From Paenibacillus lacisoli (GTDB taxonomy: Bacteria; Bacillota; Bacilli; Paenibacillales; Paenibacillaceae), in assembly GCF_030580655.1 (NCBI RefSeq), contig NZ_JAUQTB010000009.1:1-64000 (forward strand): DNA of 64,000 bases. The letters are read 5' to 3'. Of the stretch, positions 7,756 to 16,040 are shown piece by piece (position 1 is the stretch's first letter; every line of letters starts with the position of its first letter). A program made the position numbers and the translations under genes. The notes below the pieces were generated by a model. It made no database searches, was not told the origin of the DNA, and saw nothing but the letters and a program-made list of their open reading frames with translations.

Positions 7756-8322
7756 TCATCCTCCAAGCGTCTGCTGTTCATATAGCTTGGCTCCTTCCTT
7801 TTTCTTGTATTGGATCAGCTTCTTACGTATACGCTCATAACGCTTTCTCACCGTGACCGGCTTGAGATCCATAATTGAAGCGATCTCGTCATAATTGTAG
7901 TCTTCAAGGGAACGCAGCAGGAGAATCTGTTTCTCTTCAGCGTTCAGATTATCCAGCAGATCATGAATGATCTCCGTATATCCAGGATTGTGTCTGTCTT
8001 CGTTTACCTTTTTGTATTGGTTCAGGAACTGGAAACTTTTTTTCTTTTGCTTAATTAAGTCCGTGCAGTGATTGCGTGCTATTCTGTACAGCCAGGCTGA
8101 GAAAGACGAATAATAAGAATAACGCTGGATATTCTCAAGTGCTTTGATAAAAATATCCTGAGCCGCATCTTCAGCTTCTTCACGGCTTTGCAGCAGATAG
8201 TAACAATACAGATAAATCCGCTTCTGATAACGACGGATCACATGAGTATACGATTGAACGTCCCCTTGGCGAACTTGTTCCAGGACGGATATTAATTCTT
8301 CATCATCAGTTATGCAGCTCAT
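7756..8322 (-). CDS. ECF-type RNA polymerase sigma factor
   Basis: A 188-residue sigma-70 family protein of the extracytoplasmic-function type. Region 2 is seen as YYLLQSREEAEDAAQDIFIK followed by YSSFSAWLYRIARNHCTDLI. Region 4 is seen as LNAEEKQILLLRSLEDYNYD, then EIASIMDLKPVTVRKRYERI. It would direct polymerase to its own promoters when freed by its partner. The start is ATG 8322 behind GGGAGG; an upstream frame from 8343 overlaps that site and is less likely. It forms an operon with the DUF4179 protein gene that follows. Its regulon cannot be read from this window. Confidence 0.9.
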   Translation of the reverse strand: MSCITDDEELISVLEQVRQGDVQSYTHVIRRYQKRIYLYCYYLLQSREEAEDAAQDIFIKALENIQRYSYYSSFSAWLYRIARNHCTDLIKQKKKSFQFLNQYKKVNEDRHNPGYTEIIHDLLDNLNAEEKQILLLRSLEDYNYDEIASIMDLKPVTVRKRYERIRKKLIQYKKKEGAKLYEQQTLGG

Positions 8323-8566
8323 ACGCAGCCTCCCTTCTGACATGTATAACTGAAAAAGACGGCTGTTTGTGACAAGAACATCTTAAAAATTTACAGGTCA
8401 AAAAACAGCCGATTTCAGTAAATATAAAAAAACCTTTCATTCAATAAGACATTAGGCTCATCAGATCCGATGTCCTGCTGTCTTATGCACGAAAGGGATG
8501 TATCATTGGTTCAAGTCTACTATTCAAACTGGCTATTCGGAAGTGCTTGGAATCTCAATGTATACT

Positions 8567-8944
8567 TCAAGAATAGCTCGACAGCTCAATCAGATTCCCA
8601 TCCGGGTCCCGGATATAAACAGATGTAATCGGAGCCATAGCACCTGTGCGCTGAACCGGTCCTTCTTCAATCTCAATACCTTGTGTGTCTAAATGCTCCA
8701 CAATTTCCGCAATAGATATACTCGTTATAAAACAAAGATCTTCTGAACCCGGCAAGGGCTTATTGGCTTTGGGCTCGAATTCATTACCATATTCATGAAG
8801 GTTAATTTTTTGGTGTCCAAAGACAAGAGCTTTTCTGTCCTCACCAAAAGTAACGAGTTCCATCCCTAAGACATTGGTGTAAAAATGAATTGTCTTGTTC
8901 AAGTCTCTAACTGTAAATACCAGATGGTCTATTCTCTCGATCAT
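8567..8944 (-). CDS. VOC family (glyoxalase/dioxygenase fold) protein
   Basis: A 125-residue vicinal-oxygen-chelate protein made of two beta-alpha-beta-beta-beta units. The N-terminal metal ligand is His in RIDHLVFTV. INLHEYG gives the mid-chain strand, and the C-terminal IRDPDGNLIELS supplies the last ligand, Glu. The DLNKTIHFYTNVLGMEL helix is typical. Members include glyoxalases, fosfomycin-resistance enzymes and dioxygenases; this short form matches the uncharacterised VOC proteins often called virulence proteins. Function is open. AAGGAG precedes ATG 8944. It stands as a single gene. Confidence 0.85.
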   Translation of the reverse strand: MIERIDHLVFTVRDLNKTIHFYTNVLGMELVTFGEDRKALVFGHQKINLHEYGNEFEPKANKPLPGSEDLCFITSISIAEIVEHLDTQGIEIEEGPVQRTGAMAPITSVYIRDPDGNLIELSSYS

Positions 8945-9030
8945 TTGATCAAACTCCTTTCACGCAGCCACTATTCATAACCGTCCAATGATATTTGTCT
9001 TTAGCGAAGTTGTGGATTTATGCGGCTCAC

Positions 9031-9597
9031 TCACACCCGTAAAGTGCCACGAAAACCTCGGGCTCCATAATAGGATTCTGCTCCATTGTGGTACACAAAG
9101 ACCGTATCATAGCGACGATCACAGAAAATGGCCCCGCCAAGCTTGCGAATCGCAGCCGGTGTCTGTACCCAGCTCGATGTCTTCAGATCAAAACTCCCGA
9201 GCTTCTGCAGTTCCCGATACTGCTCCTCTGTCAAAAGTTCAATCCCCATGGCTGCTGCCATACCAGCAGCATTGTTTTCCGGCTTATTATTCTTTCTCGA
9301 TTCCAGCGCCTCCAGATCGTAACAAACACTTCTCCGGCCCTTTGGACTTTCCACGGAGCAGTCGCAAAAGATATATTCATCCGTCTTCTCATCATAACCG
9401 ATAACATCCGGTTCTCCGCCCGTCTCCTCCATTTCATTAAGCGACCACAGCTTATCCGAATTCGACTCCAGCTTCGCTTGTACGTTTGCCCAATCCATAC
9501 CTTCGTGGCGATTCATATTTTTATCAAAACGGGCTTTCAAAGTTCCAAGCAGTGCCTCGCATTGTTCTAAAGACAATGTCCTGTTTCTAATAGTCAT
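9031..9597 (-). CDS. DUF4256 family protein
   Basis: A 188-residue cytosolic protein. Its sequence follows the DUF4256 family closely, as remembered: LEALLGTLKARFDKNM-like start, MNRHEGMDW, LWSLNEMEETGGEPDVIG, then FCDCSVESPKGRRSVCYD, LTEEQYRELQKLG, SSWVQTPAAIRKLGGAIFCD and YHNGAESYYGARGFRG. No function is known for the family. Conserved Cys and Asp in FCDCS, and the second CD in IFCDRRY, might bind metal. A good ribosome site (AAGGAGC) precedes ATG 9597. It stands alone. Confidence 0.85.
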   Translation of the reverse strand: MTIRNRTLSLEQCEALLGTLKARFDKNMNRHEGMDWANVQAKLESNSDKLWSLNEMEETGGEPDVIGYDEKTDEYIFCDCSVESPKGRRSVCYDLEALESRKNNKPENNAAGMAAAMGIELLTEEQYRELQKLGSFDLKTSSWVQTPAAIRKLGGAIFCDRRYDTVFVYHNGAESYYGARGFRGTLRV

Positions 9598-9812
9598 ATG
9601 CCCAGCTCCTTGTTTCTTGATTAAAACGGATTTAGGTTATCTGATTCTATGCTCCTCTATGGATTCCTGCCATCATATTCTCTCTTTCCCGGTTTCCGTC
9701 CAACCTTTTGACTGCAGTGCAACTATGAATATAAGCACGAATAGCATCCCCTCTTCTTAGCTGGATAGCGCTTAGGGAAAGGGGATGTATTTTTGCCTAT
9801 ATGTTGAACTAT

Positions 9813-10868
9813 TTACCGCTTATAATCAGGCTGTTCCAGAGCTATCGGATGCGGATTGCTGAGTACCCACTGCACCGCCAGTTCGCATAGTCTTGCAGGC
9901 TCATCCTCACCTTTTCCGCTATGAAGTTCTTTGGCTAATGCTGCTGCCTCCTGAAGTAAAGTAGAACTCAAGGGTGTACCCAAACCAAAGTAATCAATCA
10001 ACCGATTAAGCATTTTACGATATTGAAGGTCCCAGTTGGTACCCCCATTACCTAAAATTTCGCATGAAATTTTACCCGTAATACGGATGACCTCACCCTG
10101 TACCGTTTTTGCATGACCTTTTGAAGGGACCAGTAGACTCCAGAGCTCTCCATGCTGCGCCTGCCATCCCTTTGTTGATATGGTTATGGAGGAAGTGCCG
10201 TCATGCGTCATTCGCTTCCCTATAGGAGTAACATCAAACAGCTCATATAGACGTAATAGAGCCTCATCGGTTTGTTGCAAATATTCTTCATTGAATGCTT
10301 CTCTGTGAAATTCAAAGTCAGTTCCGATTCGTTTAACCGAATCTTTCATTTCCGGTGTTACAGCTGTTCCAGCAGCTAGCAAAATACCAGCAATTTCCGC
10401 CATATTAACAATATTAACGTTACTGCACAAGGACAAAGCTTTTTCTAATGGTGTCTTTCCCGCTATATTTTTGGCGTTGATATTCGCGCCTCTAGTTACC
10501 AGGATATGAACCGCTTTGGGATGAAATGAACCTGCGGCAGCAAATAATGGGGTCTCCTTCCGATTATTCATGGCCTCTAGATCCGCACCCAAATTAAGCA
10601 GCAGCTCCGGATTTCCACACCAACTTCGGGCATGATTATGTAACGGTGTTTCTCCGTAATTATTTCTGGCATGGATATCAGCACCTTTTTCCACTAGCCA
10701 GCGGACCAATTCATCCGGTACCTGGTAAAAGCTCAAGGCTGTTGATTTACTATGCCCTCCACGAGCATCCAGTTCGCATCGGGTAAACACGTCTTTTAAT
10801 GCTGTTACATCACCCGCAGTAATTAGTTCCTCAAAATTTTTCGGTAAAGTTTTTCTCTTCCTGCCCAT
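9813..10868 (-). CDS. Ankyrin-repeat protein
   Basis: A 351-residue cytosolic protein. Residues about 40-160 hold four ankyrin repeats, seen as VEKGADIHARNNYGETPLHN, LLNLGADLEAMNNRKETPLF, LVTRGANINAKNIAGKTPLE and a last, degenerate unit. The remaining 190 residues are of unknown fold, with EVIRITGKISCEILGNGG as a beta-rich piece and a helical end. Ankyrin repeats bind proteins; the partner is not evident. The start ATG 10868 has AAGGAGAG. A P-loop kinase gene lies 58 bp upstream on the same strand, so they may be cotranscribed. Confidence 0.8.
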   Translation of the reverse strand: MGRKRKTLPKNFEELITAGDVTALKDVFTRCELDARGGHSKSTALSFYQVPDELVRWLVEKGADIHARNNYGETPLHNHARSWCGNPELLLNLGADLEAMNNRKETPLFAAAGSFHPKAVHILVTRGANINAKNIAGKTPLEKALSLCSNVNIVNMAEIAGILLAAGTAVTPEMKDSVKRIGTDFEFHREAFNEEYLQQTDEALLRLYELFDVTPIGKRMTHDGTSSITISTKGWQAQHGELWSLLVPSKGHAKTVQGEVIRITGKISCEILGNGGTNWDLQYRKMLNRLIDYFGLGTPLSSTLLQEAAALAKELHSGKGEDEPARLCELAVQWVLSNPHPIALEQPDYKR

Positions 10869-10926
10869 TTGTCATTGCTCTCCTTCGTTCATAGTTTAGT
10901 TGTTCTTTGAGTACCAGGCTATACGT

Positions 10927-11412
10927 TTACCAATGACTTCGTACCCAGTCTTTTATGTATTCTGCTGCTTTTTCTGGCGATAACATGGTCGTATCTAAGG
11001 TTGTCATTGGCGGATCAAACGCTTGCTCCGAATTCATGAGCAGCCAGTCTGCAAAGCTCTTATACTCTGCAATTAAGTTTTCTTCCCATCCTCTTGCTCG
11101 CAGTCTTTGTTCACGTGTCTGATCATTACAATGCAGATTGATATAAAGTATTTTATCAAACCTATCTCGATATTCGGCTGTTTTAATATTTTCCGGCACC
11201 ATGGTTCCGCACAAAATCGTTCCACGACCGCTTAAGGAAATACTATAGGCTATGCGCAGCCAATTCTCTTTAGCAATTTGCCAATCGATATTATTAATAC
11301 TGTCCATATTAAATACGTCAAAATCGGGCAGTAACTTGCGGAGCAATGAACTAACCGTCGTTTTCCCGGTTCCGCTGGCACCTGTAACCACAAATAAAGG
11401 AAGTTTCTTCAT
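10927..11412 (-). CDS. P-loop nucleoside-kinase-like protein
   Basis: A 161-residue single-domain P-loop protein. The Walker A motif is GASGTGKTT at residues 12-20. Next come a DxD-like FNMDSINNID, a Walker B-like strand ILYINLHC, and a lid region QTREQRLRARGW with several Arg. This layout is that of small NMP/shikimate/gluconate-type kinases and of AAA_33-like proteins, which phosphorylate small molecules with ATP. The substrate is unknown. ATG 11412 follows AGAGGATAAATTA. It may share a transcript with the ankyrin gene downstream. Confidence 0.8.
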   Translation of the reverse strand: MKKLPLFVVTGASGTGKTTVSSLLRKLLPDFDVFNMDSINNIDWQIAKENWLRIAYSISLSGRGTILCGTMVPENIKTAEYRDRFDKILYINLHCNDQTREQRLRARGWEENLIAEYKSFADWLLMNSEQAFDPPMTTLDTTMLSPEKAAEYIKDWVRSHW

Positions 11413-11463
11413 TAATTTATCCTCTTTTCATTCTACCCTCCCCGTCGATCCACGATCAATAAC

Positions 11464-11492
11464 CAAAAAGACCACCCCTTACAGGGCGGTCT
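11464..11492 (-). terminator. Terminator of the arabinoside ABC/GH43 operon
   Basis: On the minus strand, AGACCGCCC pairs with GGGTGGTCT (one G-T pair), followed by TTTTTGG. It lies 20 bp after the GH43 stop at 11512, closing the operon that starts at 15743. Confidence 0.8.
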
Positions 11493-11511
11493 CTCCAATC
11501 TAAAGCCAACT

Positions 11512-12486
11512 TTATGCCAACGATTCCATACGGGTGTCCGGTCTCGGCACACCAAAATCCGGGGTTCCATCTTCCCTCCAATGAATCACCTGCACGCGTG
11601 TATGACGGTTCGGGTCATACAGCGGATCGCCTACGATATCCTTGTAGCTCCGTGCATGATAGACCAGCAGATCCAGCCCGCCATCCTCAGAGACGGTGAA
11701 GCTGTTATGTCCCGGGCCGAATTGCCCGTTCTCCTCGGAAGTTACGAAGACCGGTGAAGGTGACTTGTGCCATGAGCGCGGATCGAGCAGATCACTGTCT
11801 TCCCCGGCTGTCAGCAGGCCCATACAGTAGTTGAAGTCCGTTGCACTCGCTGAATAAGACAGGAAAATACGTCCGTTACGCTTCAGAATGGCCGCGCCTT
11901 CGTTCACCAGAAAACCGATCTTCTCCCAGTCATATTCCGGGGTGCTGATGCAGACCTGCTTGCCGCGCAGCGTCCACGGGTTCTCCATCTCTGAGATATA
12001 CAGGTTCGAGTTGCCCGGGATTGCTGGGTCCTTCTGCGCCCATACATAATATTGGATCCCCTTGTGTTCGAAGGTGGTCGCATCCAGCGCAAACGATTCC
12101 CACGCCGTCTTCACCAGCCCCTTCTCCACCCATTCCCCCTCCAGCGGATTTTCGGCATCGCTCTCAAGCACAAACATCCGGTGGTCGAACAGGCCGTCCC
12201 GGGTTTCGGAAGTGTGGGCAGCTGCAAAATAAATGTACCATTTGCCTTCAATATAATGAATTTCCGGTGCCCAGATGTTGGCGCTCATATCGCCGGCATC
12301 GTGCTTGAACCAGACGGTCTTCCCTTCGGCTTCGGACAGTCCGGCAATAGTCCGCGAACGCCGCAGCTCGATACGGTCATACTCCGGTACGGAAGCCGTG
12401 AAATAATAGTAGCCATCGGTATGGCGGTAGATCCAGGGATCTGCCCGCTGCTCGATTAATGGATTACGGACAACATATTCAGCCAT
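11512..12486 (-). CDS. GH43 family glycoside hydrolase
   Basis: A 324-residue enzyme without signal peptide, so intracellular. It is a single five-bladed beta-propeller of family GH43. The catalytic base Asp is in QRADPWIYRH, the WAPEIHYIEGKWYIYFAA blade is typical, the pKa-tuning Asp is in FALDATTFEHKG, and the general acid Glu is in FLVNEGAAILKR. Relatives release arabinose or xylose from short oligosaccharides. It is the last gene of the SBP-permease-permease-GH43 operon, so it most likely trims imported arabino-oligosaccharides. ATG 12486 has AAGGAG. The exact linkage cut is inference. Confidence 0.85.
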   Translation of the reverse strand: MAEYVVRNPLIEQRADPWIYRHTDGYYYFTASVPEYDRIELRRSRTIAGLSEAEGKTVWFKHDAGDMSANIWAPEIHYIEGKWYIYFAAAHTSETRDGLFDHRMFVLESDAENPLEGEWVEKGLVKTAWESFALDATTFEHKGIQYYVWAQKDPAIPGNSNLYISEMENPWTLRGKQVCISTPEYDWEKIGFLVNEGAAILKRNGRIFLSYSASATDFNYCMGLLTAGEDSDLLDPRSWHKSPSPVFVTSEENGQFGPGHNSFTVSEDGGLDLLVYHARSYKDIVGDPLYDPNRHTRVQVIHWREDGTPDFGVPRPDTRMESLA

Positions 12487-12596
12487 GGCTGCTCTAACTC
12501 CTTCTCTGTCACTGTACAGCCGCCGCAGCCTCTCCAGCTATAGGCGAAGCGCTTGAGCTGCACAGTGTGTTTTTTAATAACTAGATGACTTCATGT

Positions 12597-13505
12597 CTAA
12601 CCCTTGATACCTGAATTCAGATTAATAGACTGAACAAAATACTTCTGCGCGAACAGGAACAGCAGCAGTGTCGGAATGATGGCCAGAATTGCTGAACCCA
12701 TCAGCTGTCCGATCATCCGGTAGTTGCCGTATATATCCTGCAGGAGCAGCAGACCGGCGGTTACCGGCATCTTCTCTACGTCCGTATACACGATGACTGG
12801 CCACAGGAAATCATTCCAGGACCCTGTAAAGGAAAACAGCGCACACACAATCAGCACCGGCTTCACCAATGGCAGAATGATCGAAAAGTAAATACGGAAA
12901 TCACTGGCACCATCCACACGTGCGGATTCGTCGAGGTCTTTTGGAATGCCGTTCATGAACTGACGCACGAGAAAGATATTCCCCATCCCTGCAAGCCCCG
13001 GAATAATCATCGCCCAAGATGTGTTCACCCAGCCGAGAGCATCGATAATTTTATAGGAAGGAATAAGGTTCACAACACCCGGGAAGAACGATATGCCTAG
13101 TAAGGTGAAGAATAATGCATCTCTCCCTTTGAAGTTCATACGCGAATAACCATACCCTGTAATTGAAATGACGACGACGACCAGCAGCGTGTGCAGCGTT
13201 GCGATAAACACCGAGTTCCACAGCCACTGCAGAATAGGTGCCGTTGAAGTGTTATCGAGAATTGCTGTGTAGTTCTCAAAGTTCCAGCTCTCGGGGAAAA
13301 GCCGGAATCCCGCAGAGACCACTTCGGTCTGGGAGCGGAAGGAGGTCGTGATCCCGAATAGGATGGGAACCGCCCAGATGAGACAGATTACGATGAGAAA
13401 CAAGTATGCCATATATTTGGAGATCCCGCCGGAACGCGGAGATCTTCGGATGCTTGCTGACCGGACCATCGGAAGGTCCTTTTCTAAGCCAACCTGGTTT
13501 GCCAT
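12597..13505 (-). CDS. Carbohydrate ABC transporter permease (MalG/AraQ type)
   Basis: A 302-residue inner-membrane permease with about six helices. The EAA loop that docks the ATPase reads ESARVDGASDFRIYFSIILP, the pattern of the MalG/AraQ branch. The N-terminal 30 residues are basic and cytosolic, and the C-terminus ends FVQSINLNSGIKG, the usual signature of this branch. It follows the MalF-type permease by 45 bp. The cluster has no ATPase gene, so a shared one of the MsmX/MsmK kind elsewhere would be needed. Confidence 0.9.
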   Translation of the reverse strand: MANQVGLEKDLPMVRSASIRRSPRSGGISKYMAYLFLIVICLIWAVPILFGITTSFRSQTEVVSAGFRLFPESWNFENYTAILDNTSTAPILQWLWNSVFIATLHTLLVVVVISITGYGYSRMNFKGRDALFFTLLGISFFPGVVNLIPSYKIIDALGWVNTSWAMIIPGLAGMGNIFLVRQFMNGIPKDLDESARVDGASDFRIYFSIILPLVKPVLIVCALFSFTGSWNDFLWPVIVYTDVEKMPVTAGLLLLQDIYGNYRMIGQLMGSAILAIIPTLLLFLFAQKYFVQSINLNSGIKG

Positions 13506-13550
13506 TCCGTTACACCTGCCCTTTTATCAAATCCATGCTGCCGCTTGCAA

Positions 13551-14429
13551 TTAATTAGCATTCCGGTTCATCACATAATACTGGAGCGCGGAAATGACGA
13601 GAATGACAAGTCCGAGCAGGACTGCCATCGCAGAGGCCATTCCGGCAATGGATTCCCCGCTGCCAAACGCCAGTCTGCGAATATACATCATTAGCACCGT
13701 TGTCCCTTCCTGCGGGCCGCCCTTGGTCATCATCAGCGGCTGCCCGAATACGTTAAAGGCTCCGGCTGTCGTCATGACGAACGTATAGATCAGCGGGAAT
13801 CGAATAGAAGGAATCGTTATGCTGGTGAATCTGCGGATCGCGCCTGCTCCGTCCATTTCTGCGGATTCATACAAATCCTTGGCTACCCCGCTGAGGGATG
13901 CACGGTAAATGATCATGTTCCCGCCAACGCCGCCCCAGATCGTTAATACGACAATGATAATCCAGGCGTAAGGCTGATTCGCCGCCCACACGGTCTCCGA
14001 GCCGAATACATTCCCGGTAATCCCCAACTGCTTGTTGAAGATAAGTGCCCAGATCAGAGCGGCAGCGGAAATGGAGATTAGACCAGGAATATAGATGATG
14101 GATTGAATCAGACTTTTGCCCTTTACTCCCTTATGCTCCAGAGCTACCGCAATCATCAGCGGAATGACAATCAGAAGCGGTACACTGAGGATCACGAAAA
14201 TAAATGTGTTCCACATCCCGTTCGTAAACTGGTTATGGAACGTTGAGCTTGTGTCAAACAGGATCGTCCTGTAGTTATCCAGTCCCACCCACACCGGGTC
14301 GCCAATCAAATTCCATTGTGTGAATGAGGCATATATCCCGTAGATCGTTGGCAGAAGGATGAAAATAATGAATAAAATCAAATGCGGACCAACAAAAAAT
14401 ACGGGTGCCAGCTTGAATCTCTTCGTCAT
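13551..14429 (-). CDS. Carbohydrate ABC transporter permease (MalF/AraP type)
   Basis: A 292-residue permease starting at ATG 14429 (MTKRFKLAPVFFVGPHLILF), set by GGAGAAAGGGC just before it. Six membrane helices are visible. The EAA loop is YESAEMDGAGAIRRFTSITI. The pattern FGQPLMMTKGGPQEGTTVLM is typical of sugar permeases of the MalF/AraP branch. It comes after the binding-protein gene, with a stem-loop in the gap, and before the second permease. It should form a heterodimer with that permease for import of arabinose-containing oligosaccharides (substrate inferred from GH43 neighbours). Confidence 0.9.
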   Translation of the reverse strand: MTKRFKLAPVFFVGPHLILFIIFILLPTIYGIYASFTQWNLIGDPVWVGLDNYRTILFDTSSTFHNQFTNGMWNTFIFVILSVPLLIVIPLMIAVALEHKGVKGKSLIQSIIYIPGLISISAAALIWALIFNKQLGITGNVFGSETVWAANQPYAWIIIVVLTIWGGVGGNMIIYRASLSGVAKDLYESAEMDGAGAIRRFTSITIPSIRFPLIYTFVMTTAGAFNVFGQPLMMTKGGPQEGTTVLMMYIRRLAFGSGESIAGMASAMAVLLGLVILVISALQYYVMNRNAN

Positions 14430-14455
14430 GCCCTTTCTCCTTTCCCAAGAGGTGA

Positions 14456-14490
14456 ATGTGCCACTTGAGCATACCGCATCCATGGCACAT
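14456..14490 (-). other. Intercistronic stem-loop after binding-protein gene
   Basis: Arms ATGTGCCA and TGGCACAT enclose 19 bases in the gap between the solute-binding gene and the first permease, with no T tract. Such hairpins in ABC operons protect the upstream message and let the binding protein be made in excess. That role is inference here. Confidence 0.5.
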
Positions 14491-14504
14491 CACCAGCCGC
14501 CTGT

Positions 14505-15743
14505 TTACTTCGTCGTACTTTGGCCGCTTTGAGCAATTTTGTCCTCGACAGTCTTCTGAATCGTCTTCAGCCCTTCATCAATCGGCGTTTTCCCGCGGAC
14601 TATATCACCGGAATACGTATCCAGAGCTTCCGCAATATATGGATAGTACTCATAGGTGTATATATGAAGTGACTTAATTTCTTTCTCATCCTTGGTGAAA
14701 TAGGACTGCATGTATTTCTGGTATTCCGGGCTCTCGTTGATGTTCTTACTCGCTACGATCTGGCCGGCTTCAGCCCATTTGATGGAATGGGTACGAATGA
14801 ATTCGAGGAAGCTGGCAATCCCCTGCTCCTTCTCGTCGGTTCTTTTGTCATTCTTCAGCATCGCGAACAGGTGGGAGGAAGCCCGGTTCGTAAACTTGTC
14901 GGCTGAAGGAGAGTAGACGTTCGTTACACCGAAGTTCAGTCCTTCGACTTTGGCATGGGCCGTGGAGCTCCAGGTTCCGTCAGTGGAGAACAGCACATTG
15001 CCGGATTGGAACATCAGATAACCGTCTTCCCCATTCGGGGTCATCAGACCCGCATCATTGATTTTCTTGACGGCTTCGAACGCCTGTTTCATGACAGGGG
15101 TATCAACCGCAGGTTTGCCATTCTCTTCAATATCACCATTGAAATTCTGAATCTGGGACAGGATCACCCAGCTGAGCAGCGCATCGTTGACGACATAGTC
15201 GCCCTTGTCCAGCTTGCCTTGAAGGGACATCATCTCATCTAGGGTGATGACATTGTCATCGAGGAAATGTTCAGCGTTGTACTTCTTAAGCAGGTCTTTG
15301 TTGTAATACATCACAACACTATGAATATCGAGCGGAATCGTATACTGCGTGTTATCCATATTGCCCACCGACCAGGCTTGCGGAAGATAGTTGTCCTGCT
15401 TGAGCTCCGGCTGTGCTTTCATCACATTAGTCATCGGTTGAATCAGTCCCTGCTTCACATACCCAGGTACACGGTCAGCATGGATAATCGACAGATCCGG
15501 TACACCTTTGCCCGAGTTCAATACCGTGGACAGCTTGGTGTACATATCCGAGGTGACGACGTGTTTGACTTTGATCTCCGGATTGGTGGCGTTGTAGTCT
15601 TTGACCAACTGGTCCATGTACGCTCCGTCATCCCCGGTCAGCGGGGTCCAGAATGTGATCGTGTTCTTGTCGCTGCCGCACCCGGATAATACCATTGTTG
15701 TTAAAAGGACAAGCATGATAAAAAGACCCATCTTTTTTTTCAA
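14505..15743 (-). CDS. Extracellular solute-binding lipoprotein (ABC)
   Basis: A 412-residue sugar-binding protein of family 1. The signal peptide ends in the lipobox MVLSGC, so it is lipid-anchored outside. The mature protein starts NTITFWTPLTGDDGAYMDQL, a typical strand-helix opening. Later segments IPLDIHSVVMYYNKDLLKKY and MFQSGNVLFSTDGTW are usual for these proteins. It captures ligand and hands it to the two permeases that follow. The start is TTG 15743 behind AGGAGGAGAAAG. It is the first gene of the operon and its promoter overlaps a cre site. The ligand, arabino-oligosaccharide, is inferred from context. Confidence 0.9.
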   Translation of the reverse strand: MKKKMGLFIMLVLLTTMVLSGCGSDKNTITFWTPLTGDDGAYMDQLVKDYNATNPEIKVKHVVTSDMYTKLSTVLNSGKGVPDLSIIHADRVPGYVKQGLIQPMTNVMKAQPELKQDNYLPQAWSVGNMDNTQYTIPLDIHSVVMYYNKDLLKKYNAEHFLDDNVITLDEMMSLQGKLDKGDYVVNDALLSWVILSQIQNFNGDIEENGKPAVDTPVMKQAFEAVKKINDAGLMTPNGEDGYLMFQSGNVLFSTDGTWSSTAHAKVEGLNFGVTNVYSPSADKFTNRASSHLFAMLKNDKRTDEKEQGIASFLEFIRTHSIKWAEAGQIVASKNINESPEYQKYMQSYFTKDEKEIKSLHIYTYEYYPYIAEALDTYSGDIVRGKTPIDEGLKTIQKTVEDKIAQSGQSTTK

Positions 15744-15821
15744 AACTTTCTCCTCCTGCTTCTGTTAATTAACAATATGGTTAACTACAGAATATTTTTA
15801 TGAATCAAATGACTTGGGTTC

Positions 15822-15851
15822 AGTATACTTCTGCCATGAAAACGGTGTCAA
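15822..15851 (-). promoter_or_regulatory. Promoter of the SBP-permease-GH43 operon
   Basis: Minus strand: -35 TTGACA (15851-15846), 18-bp spacer, -10 TATACT (15827-15822). The -35 is a perfect sigma-A hexamer. Transcription should start near 15815, about 70 bp before the TTG start at 15743. The cre site overlaps the -35 and spacer. Confidence 0.75.
15837..15850 (+). promoter_or_regulatory. CcpA cre site on ABC operon promoter
   Basis: TGAAAACGGTGTCA fits the cre consensus TGWAANCGNTNWCA at every fixed position. It overlaps the -35 hexamer and most of the spacer, where bound CcpA would block polymerase in the presence of a preferred sugar. Confidence 0.7.
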
Positions 15852-15967
15852 TAACCATTTTATAAAACAATCATGAATATTAATAGACTAATTAACAATC
15901 GGATTCACTAAAATGTTAAATAAGTCGAATTAAAAGTTATTCAGTGAATAATATTATTAATATCAAC

Positions 15968-15995
15968 TCGACAAACCTGGATATTATGTTATGAT
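15968..15995 (+). promoter_or_regulatory. Promoter of the ArsR-type regulator gene
   Basis: TCGACA (15968-15973) and TATGAT (15990-15995) are 16 bp apart. Transcription from about 16002 would leave no room for a ribosome site before the GTG at 16005, which supports the GTG at 16041 as the start. Confidence 0.45.
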
Positions 15996-16040
15996 CCATG
16001 TTATGTGTATCTCGAATATATAGAGAAAGAAGTGACCCCT

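Larger units (their letters stand above)
15766..15899. repeat. Paired TAATTAACAAT repeats, possible operator
   Basis: The 11-mer TAATTAACAAT occurs at 15766-15776 and again, same strand, at 15889-15899. They flank the ABC promoter. The first copy sits in the palindrome GTTAATTAAC (15764-15773), between promoter and start. They are candidate operators for the divergent ArsR-type regulator; binding is inference. Confidence 0.4.

Noticed and set aside
8460..8566. TAAGACA/TGTCTTA inverted repeat before the VOC gene end
   Set aside because: Seven-base arms with a long loop and no T tract; too weak to call a terminator.
9747..9792. Hairpin CATCCCC/GGGGATG with a plus-strand T tract
   Set aside because: No plus-strand gene ends there; both flanking genes run on the minus strand, so a terminator role is not supported.
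15916..15973. AGTCGAA and CTCGACA as Spo0A boxes before the arabinoside regulator
   Set aside because: Both are six-of-seven matches in AT-rich DNA and the second overlaps a likely -35 element; chance is enough to explain them.
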